DNA of 64,000 nt. Source: CBDDKU01 sp965230375. Lineage in GTDB: Bacteria; Bacteroidota; Bacteroidia; Flavobacteriales_D; Cryomorphaceae. The notes under the pieces are model-generated. The model saw only the letters and a list, made by a program, of their open reading frames with translations, was not told the origin of the DNA and did not search any database. Below are positions 34,512-43,100 of the stretch, piece after piece; within the stretch, counting starts at the first letter, position 1, and each line of letters starts with the position of its first letter. Location of the stretch: positions 62,001-126,000 of the forward strand of contig CBDDKU010000010.1 of NCBI GenBank assembly GCA_965230375.1. Direction: 5' to 3'. A program made the translations under genes and the position numbers.

Positions 34512-34596
34512 GGAGAGGTGGCAGAGTGGTCGAATGCACCGGTCTTGAAAACCGGCGTACCGAGAGGTACCGGGGGTTCGAATCCCTCCCTCTCCG
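34512..34596 (+). tRNA. tRNA-Ser (anticodon UGA)
   Basis: Acceptor GGAGAGG/CCTCTCC, anticodon stem CCGGT/ACCGG with loop CTTGAAA (anticodon TGA), a long variable arm (GTACC-GAGA-GGTAC) as in serine tRNAs, T-loop TTCGAAT and discriminator G. 85 nt; CCA is not encoded (CAC follows). Confidence 0.95.
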
Positions 34597-34605
34597 CACC
34601 ATGAA

Positions 34606-34637
34606 AACCGCCCCGAGATATTGGGGCGGTTTTTTTA
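34606..34637 (+). terminator. terminator of tRNA-Ser
   Basis: AACCGCCCC / GGGGCGGTT stem around a short loop, followed by seven T; 10 nt after the tRNA. Confidence 0.9.
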
Positions 34638-34655
34638 TTCCCCAAAATCCGCGAA

Positions 34656-34780
34656 AGCTAGCTTTCAAGTGGATTTGGAGGAATAAAAAAACCAGCACTA
34701 GCATGGTGCGTGGTTTTTATGGATGCGTTGAGTCCCTCGCCTGATCATGCCGACTCGCGCAGCGGTCGGCATAATCCCTT
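34656..34780 (+). repeat. 131-bp tandem double-hairpin repeat, unit 1
   Basis: AGCTAGCTTTCAAGTGGATT, then a terminator-like hairpin (CAGCAC-N6-GGTGCGTGG with T-run), then ATGCCGAC-N10-GTCGGCAT. Unit 2 at 34787-34912 keeps both stems while the loop differs. Confidence 0.85.
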
Positions 34781-34786
34781 GTAGTT

Positions 34787-34912
34787 AGCTAGCTTTCAAG
34801 TGGATTTGGGGGAATAAAAAAACAAGCACCTGAAAGGTGCATGGTTTTCATGGCTGTGTGAGTCCCCATTACGATCATGCCGACGTACGAAGTAGTCGGC
34901 ATAATCCTTTGT
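34787..34912 (+). repeat. 131-bp tandem double-hairpin repeat, unit 2
   Basis: Same layout as unit 1: AAGCACCT-GAAA-AGGTGC-type hairpin, then ATGCCGAC-GTACGAAGTA-GTCGGCAT. The loop of unit 1 is TCGCGCAGCG instead. Confidence 0.85.
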
Positions 34913-34927
34913 GTATCGCGCGCTTTC

Positions 34928-34970
34928 GAGAAACCACGCGATACACCTCCGGCTAATCTCGTGGCAGCGG
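34928..34970 (-). repeat. dispersed GCGATTAGCC-type repeat, copy c
   Basis: Reverse strand CCGCTGCCACGAGATTAGCC then GGAGGTGTATCGCGTGGTTT; related to the 3' end of hom. Confidence 0.65.
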
Positions 34971-35170
34971 GAAAACGAGTTGGCTCAGTTTGCAGAGAAG
35001 TGCTGCGCAGGATTTACAATCCCGCGCTTTACGCGATTTCAAATACAAAGAGAACCAAGAGTCGAATGTCAAGATCTACTCTTGACTCTGATACTTAATG
35101 GGTCGGTTTTAGTTGAGCGCAGCATTGCAAATGCAGCGCAGCGGGTGGATTTGGACAAAACACGCTTCTA

Positions 35171-35210
35171 AGAAACCACGCCATCCACTTTCGGCTAATC
35201 GCGGCAGCGG
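35171..35210 (-). repeat. dispersed GCGATTAGCC-type repeat, copy d
   Basis: Reverse strand CCGCTGCCGCGATTAGCC followed by GAAAGTGGATGGCGTGGTTT. Confidence 0.65.
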
Positions 35211-35225
35211 GTAAGAGAAAATAAT

Positions 35226-35260
35226 TTTGATCTCATCATTCCCTCGGAATTCTATATTTG
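35226..35260 (+). promoter_or_regulatory. promoter of the 35300 secreted protein
   Basis: TTTG at 35226-35229 and TATATTTG at 35253-35260; the ATG is 40 nt downstream of the -7 box. The 23-nt spacer is on the long side. Confidence 0.45.
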
Positions 35261-35299
35261 CACGGACTTTCAGGCGCAGCCTGATTTGGATGAGAGAAT

Positions 35300-35785
35300 A
35301 TGAAATCATTTTTGACAAGTTTAGCATTGGCACTATGCCTGTTTGGGCAAGCTCAAACGGAGACCTATACAGCGAACACTGGAAATGAGAAAGAACCAGA
35401 TTTTGAGAAAATCTGCATCACCGTAGGAATATTAAATGGCGGTGGCGCTCTGGTTGGGGCCGATTTGGAAGTGAAGATTATCGATCATATTGGCATACAA
35501 GCCGGAGCCGGATTTGTTGGGTATGGCGGAGGGATAAACTTTCACTTCAAGAAGCAGCTTAGATCGTCTTTCCTGTCAATCCAGTATTTCCATCAGGGTA
35601 TTGGAGAATCTTACATTCAGAGTATGGTAGGGCCGAGCTTCGTTTATCGTAGCAAAAAGTGGTTTACTTGCTCCCTTGGGATCGCACGTGTGCTCGATAT
35701 TAATCGAGACAACGCCCCCAAAAATTACCCTATTAATCAAGACGATTTCATCCCGACCTATTCTATCGGAGCATACTTCATGTAA
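35300..35785 (+). CDS. small secreted protein, possible outer-membrane beta-barrel
   Basis: 161 residues with a signal peptide (KSFLTSLALALCLFGQAQ). The mature part has alternating glycine-rich strands (ICITVGILNGGGALVGADLE, IGIQAGAGFVGYGGGINFHF, FLSIQYFHQG, SMVGPSFVYR) and ends in an aromatic-containing SIGAYFM, which suggests a small outer-membrane barrel. I do not recognise the family. It is expressed from its own promoter after a repeat region. Confidence 0.65.
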   Translation: MKSFLTSLALALCLFGQAQTETYTANTGNEKEPDFEKICITVGILNGGGALVGADLEVKIIDHIGIQAGAGFVGYGGGINFHFKKQLRSSFLSIQYFHQGIGESYIQSMVGPSFVYRSKKWFTCSLGIARVLDINRDNAPKNYPINQDDFIPTYSIGAYFM

Positions 35786-36100
35786 ACTCGGAAATCTGTT
35801 TCAAATAGATATGATTTCTGTACACCTTGGAAACCTATTCACCCGTAGACCCAAAGGTCAATAACAAGAAATCCCCACAACCAGGGAAGAAGGTCACGGG
35901 GATCTCATGCTATGAAACAGAATGTCACAAAATTAGCTGATTTTGTCGAGATGACCAAAATATATGTTAAACATGGTGGGCTAAGCTTTTGGTGTATTCG
36001 GCTTTAATTCCTAAGCAATCATCGAAAATCTGAGTAAATTCACCGTTTTTCTAATCTTCACTTTGGTATCTTGGCGATCAAATTCCTAGATTCTTTTTTA
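35786..36100. other. gene-free stretch between two secreted-protein genes
   Basis: Contains an imperfect inverted repeat ATCCCC...GGGGAT near 35871-35903 without a T-run, and otherwise AT-rich DNA. Nothing else was seen. Confidence 0.5.
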
Positions 36101-36829
36101 ATGAGAAATCGACAGATCTCGGTGATCTTATCCTTTCTGCTCTGTTTTATCTGGTCGGGTTCCATTCTGGCCCAAGAAGATGATTTCACTTCTGATCGAC
36201 CACATATTGTCGACTACAAGTCTAAAGGTCAATGGAAGCGGGACCTGGCTTCCTGGCAGATCAATAGCTTGAAGCAAGGCGTTTTGCTCGTAAGATTGAG
36301 CTACCGCGAGAAGAGCATTGAGAAGCTACGCGAAATAGGACAAACAGAGCGGGCTGAGAAGTATGAGAAGGAAATAGCAGAAAAGAACAATTCGATTATC
36401 GATGCATTCAAACAGAATTTCACCTTTGCTCCAGTTTACTTCTTTTCTGCCAAGCACTCCGACCTTGTGAGAAACCATAAACTAGATGAACTTCCAGTTT
36501 TAGATAAATCGCAAGATGCCAAAGAATTAAAAGATATTTCTGGTTCTTCGTTTCTGGTGGCAGAATTTACAACGCTAAGCAAGGATACGGCTAAGTACAA
36601 GGACTATAACCTAGCCACAGATTATCATCCCACGGGAACATCTTATTACAGCAATTCGAATAATGGAATTTCGGCTTTGGTAATTAAGAGTGATCAGTTT
36701 GTTCAGCTTGATTCTCCTTTTCCTTACTACGTGCGCAGTTTTAAAGGTATGCCGTTTGGGTTAACTCGATCTGATGATGAAACGGTGTTCAGAATGGAAC
36801 TCAAGCTGTGGGGGTTTTACACTAAATAG
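36101..36829 (+). CDS. secreted protein of unknown function
   Basis: About 242 residues from the ATG at 36101, giving a good signal peptide (RNRQISVILSFLLCFIWSGSILAQ); an upstream TTG at 36071 would add ten residues before it. After the signal, SDRPHIVDYKSKGQWKRDL and a helical, lysine-rich section (EKLREIGQTERAEKYEKEIA) precede a beta-rich C-terminal half ending LKLWGFYTK. No known domain recognised. The neighbour downstream is a stand-alone T9SS sorting-domain protein, but no sorting domain is present here. Confidence 0.6.
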   Translation: MRNRQISVILSFLLCFIWSGSILAQEDDFTSDRPHIVDYKSKGQWKRDLASWQINSLKQGVLLVRLSYREKSIEKLREIGQTERAEKYEKEIAEKNNSIIDAFKQNFTFAPVYFFSAKHSDLVRNHKLDELPVLDKSQDAKELKDISGSSFLVAEFTTLSKDTAKYKDYNLATDYHPTGTSYYSNSNNGISALVIKSDQFVQLDSPFPYYVRSFKGMPFGLTRSDDETVFRMELKLWGFYTK

Positions 36830-36929
36830 TGAAACCGAGTTTTCAACAGAGCCAATTTCGATTATTTCAAAGCCAAGAGTTGGATGTGGGTAGTATTTTG
36901 CTAGATTCGTTCCACATTCTCCCCTATAA

Positions 36930-37334
36930 ATGAAAGGATTAATTCTAATTCTCAGTTTTCTTACAGCTTCTGTTTTCAACTTAAATGCCAACCCGGGAAA
37001 TCCCTGGCAGAGCAAAAGCGCATCGGCATTTGCATTTTCAGAATTTGATATAGCAAACCTGAAGTCGGTGATAGTCGCCACCGCGGCTGATAGAGCTGTG
37101 CTTAAGCCCTATCCAAACCCGGCTACTGAGTATATCTCCGTAAAGACGAGCGATGAGTTTAAGCTCAACGCATTTGAGATTTACAATGCTTTGGGCGTCA
37201 AAGTGCTGACATTTGAATCCTTCTCAAAGGAGTTTGCCACGATCGAAGTGAAGGATCTGCCAAAAGGGGTTTACTTGATCAGACAGGTGAGTGAGAAAGA
37301 TGTGATTGCCGAGGCGAAGTTTGAAAAGTATTGA
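36930..37334 (+). CDS. very short protein: signal peptide plus stand-alone T9SS type-A sorting domain
   Basis: 134 residues. Signal peptide (KGLILILSFLTASVFNLNA), about 40 residues of low-complexity linker (GNPWQSKSASAFAFSEFD), then a complete sorting domain: LKPYPNPATEYISVKTSDE, LNAFEIYNALGVKVLTFES, LPKGVYLIRQVSEKDVI. There is almost no cargo. It may be a processed surface peptide or the remnant of a gene that lost its passenger. The stop is 10 bp from the convergent PQQ-like gene. Confidence 0.78.
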   Translation: MKGLILILSFLTASVFNLNANPGNPWQSKSASAFAFSEFDIANLKSVIVATAADRAVLKPYPNPATEYISVKTSDEFKLNAFEIYNALGVKVLTFESFSKEFATIEVKDLPKGVYLIRQVSEKDVIAEAKFEKY

Positions 37335-37343
37335 GCAGCAGAA

Positions 37344-38933
37344 CTATTCTCCCGAATTTAGTTCGCTTATAATTTCATCAATATCCGTAGCTTGAAAGTA
37401 TTGGCCATAGTAGTCTACGAGCCAGCCTTCTTCTATTTTGGCGTTGGGGGAAAATCCCAATTCATAAACAATATTCAAGTCTGAATCGACAACACACCCC
37501 TGGTAGAGGCCGTTTGTGATAAATTCGTAGCCCTCGTATGTGCCACAAGATGAATAGAGTTTTTCTTCATCTGTAATTGTCACTGATCCGACGTTTGAAT
37601 CGTAGATAAAGAAAGCCCCATCGCCCCGCTCAAATGCGTATTGTGTGGGGAGCAACTCTGTAACAATTTTGGTCTCTGGATCGCACTGGTATGTTATACC
37701 GCTATATAATGTATTGTAAAATTGGCCGATCTTCTTTTTATCAAGCTCTTCTTCGGTGGTTTTGGTGTACTGAGGAGTAAGGTCTTCGATCTCATTTAAG
37801 AGAACTATCCGGTCGTGATATACCAGACTAACACCGTTCTTATCGACAATGACATCGTCTAAGGCTCCATTTTTCTTAATCTTTTTATATCGGTCTCCTT
37901 TACCTTCATCCTTCGTATAAAAACTAATGAAGGGCTTTGTGTATTGGATCTTTTGTCCACCAGCCTTGGCGTGCCCTGTATTGATGAATAACACGTGATC
38001 GCCCATGTCATGTATTTCGGAACTACCAACGCTTGAAGGGAATATCGGCTCTTTCCAGAACAATGATCCATTATTCGGGTTCACTTTGAAAATGTAGGTT
38101 TTTGAAGCAAAATAAATATGGTCATCGATTTCCGCAATATTCGAATGAAGACCAGTAAATGTGCCCCCTGGATACTCAAATGTAACTCCAGTTGCGACAA
38201 GTGCTCCCACTAAACCGAAAAGCAAACCTGATGCTACAATGAGACTTCCGTTATCTTGATCGACTGCACATGAAGATACATGGCTCCATTGCACGCCTTC
38301 GTTCAAATCTACCTTATGGATTCCATTCCCAATAACCAGGATTTCATCATCTCCAAAAGACTGAATGTCAGACCAGCCATAGTCGTACTTTAAGTCATCT
38401 GTCCAAAGCTTTTCTCCACTGTCCAAATCAAATGACGTCAATTTATTCAATGTGCGACTTCCACGTTTGTACTCGAAGTAAAACCCAACATCCCCGCTTC
38501 GCCCCACAAAATTTCCCACCTTAGACCATTCTCGGCGACCTGTTTGGGGATTCAGACAAGTCGTTCGATTGGCAATGTTCTCATAAATAAATCGACCTTG
38601 CTTACTATAAACTTTGTGTCGAATGTCAAACAATCGCTCCCACAAGATCGTATCTGCATCGAGATCATAAGTTTGAAACCGCCAGTAAAAATCTTGGTTT
38701 TCATCCGAGCTGATCGATGGATCATGAAAGGAAATACTCGCCGTTTTTGTTTCTGGATCCCAAAAGACTTCACTGACTTTTCCGTCTACTTTTTTGCTGA
38801 AAATGGTGTAGTCGGTAGGCGGGATTGCTGACACCTGCTTGACATCATTCCCATTTTGAGCACAAATCTGAGATGGGCCCAAAAGCCACAACAAGGCTAT
38901 TGCAACTGTTAATAGAACTGCTTTCTGTTTCAT
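37344..38933 (-). CDS. secreted PQQ-like beta-propeller repeat protein
   Basis: About 529 residues from the ATG at 38933 (signal peptide KQKAVLLTVAIALLWLLGPSQICAQ; the frame is open to 38966). Repeats of tryptophan-containing blades: TILWERLFDIRHKVYSKQGR, LNPQTGRREWSKVGNF, FDLDSGEKLWTDDLKYDYGW, KVNPNNGSLFWKEPIF. It resembles PQQ/BamB-type propellers but lacks quinone-binding motifs, so a binding or scaffold role is likelier than a dehydrogenase. Glycine-rich GLLFGLVGALVATGVTF (near 235) may be a membrane or buried segment. Divergent from yccF. Confidence 0.7.
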   Translation of the reverse strand: MKQKAVLLTVAIALLWLLGPSQICAQNGNDVKQVSAIPPTDYTIFSKKVDGKVSEVFWDPETKTASISFHDPSISSDENQDFYWRFQTYDLDADTILWERLFDIRHKVYSKQGRFIYENIANRTTCLNPQTGRREWSKVGNFVGRSGDVGFYFEYKRGSRTLNKLTSFDLDSGEKLWTDDLKYDYGWSDIQSFGDDEILVIGNGIHKVDLNEGVQWSHVSSCAVDQDNGSLIVASGLLFGLVGALVATGVTFEYPGGTFTGLHSNIAEIDDHIYFASKTYIFKVNPNNGSLFWKEPIFPSSVGSSEIHDMGDHVLFINTGHAKAGGQKIQYTKPFISFYTKDEGKGDRYKKIKKNGALDDVIVDKNGVSLVYHDRIVLLNEIEDLTPQYTKTTEEELDKKKIGQFYNTLYSGITYQCDPETKIVTELLPTQYAFERGDGAFFIYDSNVGSVTITDEEKLYSSCGTYEGYEFITNGLYQGCVVDSDLNIVYELGFSPNAKIEEGWLVDYYGQYFQATDIDEIISELNSGE

Positions 38934-38940
38934 CTCGGCC

Positions 38941-38948
38941 CAAAAGTA
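38941..38948 (-). promoter_or_regulatory. -7 promoter box of the PQQ-like gene
   Basis: Minus strand TACTTTTG 8 nt before the ATG at 38933, implying a leader of only a few nucleotides; supports the inner ATG. Confidence 0.4.
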
Positions 38949-38971
38949 TACTTTTAGGTTAAACAAACGAC

Positions 38972-39349
38972 ATGAAGCTTATCGGGAACGTGATCTGGCT
39001 TGTCTTTGGTGGGATCATCACAGCCATCGAGTATTTTATCGGGAGCTTGCTCCTGATGATCACCATTGTTGGAATTCCCTTTGGTCTGGCTACCATGCGT
39101 ATGGGCCTTCTTGCGCTCTGGCCATTTGGAAAGGAAGTCGTTACCCACGAAAGGGCAGGGGGCTGTCTCTACATATTGATGAATCTGCTCTGGCTGCTTA
39201 CCGGTGGTATCTGCACGGCCTTAACACATCTCTTCTTCGGAATCTTGCTCTGTATCACCATTGTCGGAATCCCCTTCGGGAAACAGCACTTTAAGCTTGC
39301 TGGCTTGGCGCTGGCTCCATTCGGGAAGGATATTGTGGAAAGGAGATAG
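38972..39349 (+). CDS. YccF-domain inner-membrane protein
   Basis: 125 residues with a tandem repeat typical of the YccF family: NVIWLVFGGIITAIEYFIGS, LLMITIVGIPFGLATMRM, then again NLLWLLTGGICTALTHLFFG, LLCITIVGIPFGKQHFKL, followed by APFGKDI. About four membrane segments. Function unknown in the family. It stands alone and is divergent from the PQQ-like gene. Confidence 0.88.
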   Translation: MKLIGNVIWLVFGGIITAIEYFIGSLLLMITIVGIPFGLATMRMGLLALWPFGKEVVTHERAGGCLYILMNLLWLLTGGICTALTHLFFGILLCITIVGIPFGKQHFKLAGLALAPFGKDIVERR

Positions 39350-39407
39350 TTGTGGTTGAGCTTTGAATTGAGAAATGAAAAGGTGGAGGACTGGTCTTAT
39401 ATTGACG

Positions 39408-39492
39408 TCTTTCCCCGACGCTATTGGTCGGGATTTAAAACTCGATACAACTCTAATCTTCCTTCCGTCGATTAGGGTCACTCGAAATGACT
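39408..39492 (+). repeat. 85-bp direct repeat, copy 1, containing CTCGATAC hairpin repeat copy 3
   Basis: CCCGACGCTATTGGTCGGG hairpin, then AAACTCGATAC, stem CTAATC/GATTAG, then CACTCGAAATGAC. More than 90 percent identical to 39556-39640. Confidence 0.85.
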
Positions 39493-39555
39493 GAATTATA
39501 ACAATAAATAAAAAATCGAGTAATACAGTATGCGCTGAATCATCTGACAAAGCGA

Positions 39556-39640
39556 TCTTTCCCCGATGCTATTGGTCGGGATTTAAAACTCGATACAACT
39601 CTAATCTTCTTTTGGTCGATTAGTGTTTCTCGAAATGACT
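39556..39640 (+). repeat. 85-bp direct repeat, copy 2, containing CTCGATAC hairpin repeat copy 4
   Basis: Second copy, 148 bp downstream. Differences fall mainly in the loop (CTTCCGTC versus TTTTGGTC) and just after the stem. Confidence 0.85.
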
Positions 39641-39648
39641 ACGTTGGG

Positions 39649-40137
39649 TTACTTCATATTCGTAAACTGCAGGGGCACTTCAAAATCGCCTTTCTTGCAA
39701 ATATCCATCACCTGGCGGAGCGCATCGATAGATTTGCTGGTCACTCTGATTTGCTCATCCATGATCTGCGGTTCCACCTTGAGCTTTTCGGCTTTAATGG
39801 CCTTCACGATCTTCTTCGCCTGCTCACGTGAGATCCCGTGCTTAATCGGGATGGTCTTTTTTACCACTTTTCCCGATGCAAATGCTTCCTTGCTCAAGTC
39901 GAGACTCATGGGGTCGAGCTTCGCTTTTACAAATCGGCCGATCAGTACCTTTTCCATTTGATCAATCCGGAAGTCGTTTTCGGTAGTCAGGCTCAAGACC
40001 ATGTTCTTTTTGTCAAAGTCGATTTCCGAACCCGTACCCCGAAAATCGTAACGGGTTTCAATTTCCTTTTTGGCCGCATTGATTGCATTGTCGGCCGTTT
40101 GCATATCTACTTCTGATACAATATCTAATGATGCCAT
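39649..40137 (-). CDS. yajQ: YajQ family nucleotide-binding protein
   Basis: 162 residues, full length. SLDIVSEVDMQTADNAINAA at the start, then RYDFRGTGSEIDFDKK, KKTIPIKHGISREQAKKI and EPQIMDEQIRVTSKSIDALR, all typical of YajQ. Members bind tRNA/nucleotides, and a Xanthomonas member binds cyclic di-GMP; which applies here is unknown. It lies 4 bp downstream of the large BNR/VPS10 gene and probably shares its transcript. Confidence 0.93.
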   Translation of the reverse strand: MASLDIVSEVDMQTADNAINAAKKEIETRYDFRGTGSEIDFDKKNMVLSLTTENDFRIDQMEKVLIGRFVKAKLDPMSLDLSKEAFASGKVVKKTIPIKHGISREQAKKIVKAIKAEKLKVEPQIMDEQIRVTSKSIDALRQVMDICKKGDFEVPLQFTNMK

Positions 40138-40140
40138 ATT

Positions 40141-43100
40141 CTATCTGTTTATTCCTTGAATTGCCGGTCCACCTGCCTTGTAGAGCTCGCTAGCAAGCTG
40201 ATCAACTTCAGCCCGGATGGATTTTTGTTCACCTTCAAACTCATCCAGAAGATTCTTGATCTCGGTCAAATTATCCATTGCTCGCGGCGTAGGTCCATAC
40301 GTATTATCGACGCCCGAAAGATAGAGGTCAAACATGCGTTCTCCCAGAATCGGCGGGTTTTTCTCTCCAATCTGATTTCTGATCTCATTCCCGTACATCT
40401 CGTGGTTGAGATCAAGGGTTTTCGCTCTCAGGTCGTTAAGCTGGGCTCCAAATTCTTCTGAAAGCCCCGGTGTTCCATCGGCTCCTTCGTAAAGGGCAGC
40501 CACGGCCTTGGTGGAAATGGCCAGGTCTTGAACCAAAGCACTTCTCCTGCGGCTCACTTCCGTGATTTCACTCCAGAAACTGGCCAATTGATCAGCCATC
40601 GGGTTTACGACGCTTCCCTCGTAGAGCTTCTTCACTTCAAAGCTCTGCTTTTCTGAAAGCGATGTCATTTCTCCGTTTTCTTCTTTCACAAGTTCCACTT
40701 GGTAGGTACCGGGCATCACAAGTGGGCCTTTCCCAATGCTCGATCGGCTGGTGTCGAGAAGGAGAGCATTGCTTCCCGGGTATCGCAGATCCCAGGCAAT
40801 GCGGTGGAAGCCCTTTCCATTTGGTCCTTTTATTTTTCGAATCTCATTCCCAGCTTCATCTGATACTACGAGCCAAATCTTGGTTCCGATCTCATCTTTC
40901 TCGTCTTGAAGGGCATCCCAGCCTGGAAAAGAAATGTCTTCGCCATTCTTATTCTTCTCCTTTTCTTCCTTCTTCCGTTTTGCCGCCATCGATTCATATC
41001 CTTCGCTAAGATGGTAGGTGAACACAGCACCGAAGGGTGGGTTGTCGGCTACGTAGTGTGCAGCCCCCATCGATCCGCGTTTTCCGTAAAAGCCCAGGTG
41101 AGACTTTGGAATATACCACCAAGCGTCTCGAGTGCTAAACAGCTTAGCTTCGGCCTTGAGACTCTCATCATCCACTTCTCTGAACACCGCAATATCGTCG
41201 TATACATAAAAGCTTCGCCCAAAGGTGGCCGCCACCAAGTCGTCTTCTCTACGCTGTATGGCGATATCTCGAACTGGGATATTGGGCATTCCGCCTTTGA
41301 GTTTCGTCCAGGTGGTTCCGCCGTCGTGGGTGAAGAAAACTCCAAACTCAGTTCCGATAAACAGCACATCTGCTTTTTCGGTATCCTGCACCAGGCGCCA
41401 TACGAGGTGTCTGTCGGGAATTCCCGTTGAAATAGACTTCCAGGTTTCCCCTTTGTTGGTACTCTTGTAGAGGTAAGGCTTGTAGTCGCCGTATTTGTGA
41501 TTGTCCAGGGCGATGTACACCACATTGGCATCAAAAAGGTCAGCGACGATATTATTGACATAAGCTGTGGGTGGCGCTCCCGGCAAGAAGCCAACGCGGA
41601 CTTTTCTCCAGTTATCCCCACCATCTTCCGAAACTTGAATCAGTCCATCGTCTGTACCGACGTAAAGCAAGTCGGCTTGTACCGGAGATTCAGCAATCGA
41701 TGTGATTGTGGAGTAATTTGACATGGCGAGTAAATCCCAGGCGTTGTCTACGCTCTGTTTTCGCCCCATAATGGGCAGCTCCATCCGTTCGTAGCTATTG
41801 GTCAAATCGCCAGATATGGTGTCCCAGCTATCTCCTCGGTCATCCGATTTCCAAAGGCGGTATGAGCCGTGGTAGATGCGCGTAGGGGAGTGTGGCGATA
41901 CCAAAATTGGGGCGTCCCAATTGTACCGTTCGTGTGGATCGTCGGGCCCAGCTTGGGGGTGTATTTGAACCACTTCGCCCGTTGCGAGATCTATTCGTGT
42001 CAGGTTTCCTTCCTGGCGCTGACCGTACATAATGTTTGGGTTGCCCGGCTCCGTGGCTGGTTGGTGACCATCCCATCCCAGTACCACCTTCCAGTCCGAG
42101 TTTTGAATCCCTTGTCGGTTGTCCGTCCGGGATGGACCGCCTTCGGTTGAATTGTCCTGGGTTCCACCATACACGTTGTAAAAAGGCTCTGCATCGTCGA
42201 GTGCCAGCTTGTAAAACTGAGTAATCGGCAAGTTGTTAATGAATCGCCAATTCTCGGCAAGATCATACGATTCGTAAATACCACCATCGGTTCCAATAAG
42301 GAGGTAGTCCGGATCACTCTTTTTGAATGCCAGCGCATGATTATCGGAGTGCTTATCGCCTTCCTTCATGGTGCGAAACGACTTTCCACCGTCGTCGGAT
42401 ACTTGCACCCGAACATCCATTAGGTAGAGTCTATCGTATTGGTGCGGAGATGCGTAAAGTTCTTGGTAGTAGTGCGGCCCGGTAGCTCCCGAAACAGCGT
42501 CAGATTGCTTGGCCCAGCTCGAACCGCGGTTTGTCGATTTATAGAGTCCACCTTTGCGCTGATCTAGCTCGATGGCTGCGTATAGCACGTCGGGTTGTTG
42601 AGGGGAAATGGCTAGACCAATTTTTCCCATGTTAGACTTGGGAAGACCAGAAGTCAGCTTAGTCCAAGTCTCCCCACCATCGGTGCTGCGGTGTATGCCC
42701 GAGCCTGGTCCACCGCCCATGTAGGCCGCCACGGTACGGTGACGCTCCCATGTGGCTGCGTAGATTCGGTTGGGGTTTCTCGGGTCGATCACCATATCGG
42801 TCGCGCCCATCCATTTGTCGTCACCAAGAGTGCGATTCCAGGTTTCTCCACCATCGGTCGATTTGTAGACACCACGCTCTCCGCCTTCGCTCCAGAGTGG
42901 CCCTTGCGCCGCAACCCATATAATATTGGAGTTCGAAGGATGGACGATGATTTTTGAAATATGCTCTGATTCCTTTAAGCCCATATTCTTCCATGAGCTA
43001 CCACCATCTTCCGAAAGGTAGATTCCATCACCGAATCCCGCATGACGTCCACCGACATTCTCACCGGTTCCGAGCCAAATGCGTTCGTGATCATTCGGGT

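Larger units (their letters stand above)
34597..35299. other. gene-free, repeat-rich stretch after tRNA-Ser
   Basis: It holds the tRNA terminator, the two 131-bp units, two GCGATTAGCC-type repeats and a GCGCAGCATTGCAAATGCAGC palindrome-like segment near 35116-35137 related to DNA near 3650. Short frames on both strands here (including one that reads through the tRNA) are not genes. Confidence 0.7.
39350..39648. other. gene-free stretch with an 85-bp repeat in two copies
   Basis: Nearly all of it is two 85-bp direct repeats (39408-39492, 39556-39640) and an AT-rich spacer. No gene. Confidence 0.7.

Noticed and set aside
34477..34704. 75-residue minus-strand gene (RRGRDSNPRYLSVRRFSRPV)
   Set aside because: It is the reverse reading of tRNA-Ser, a well-known false translation.
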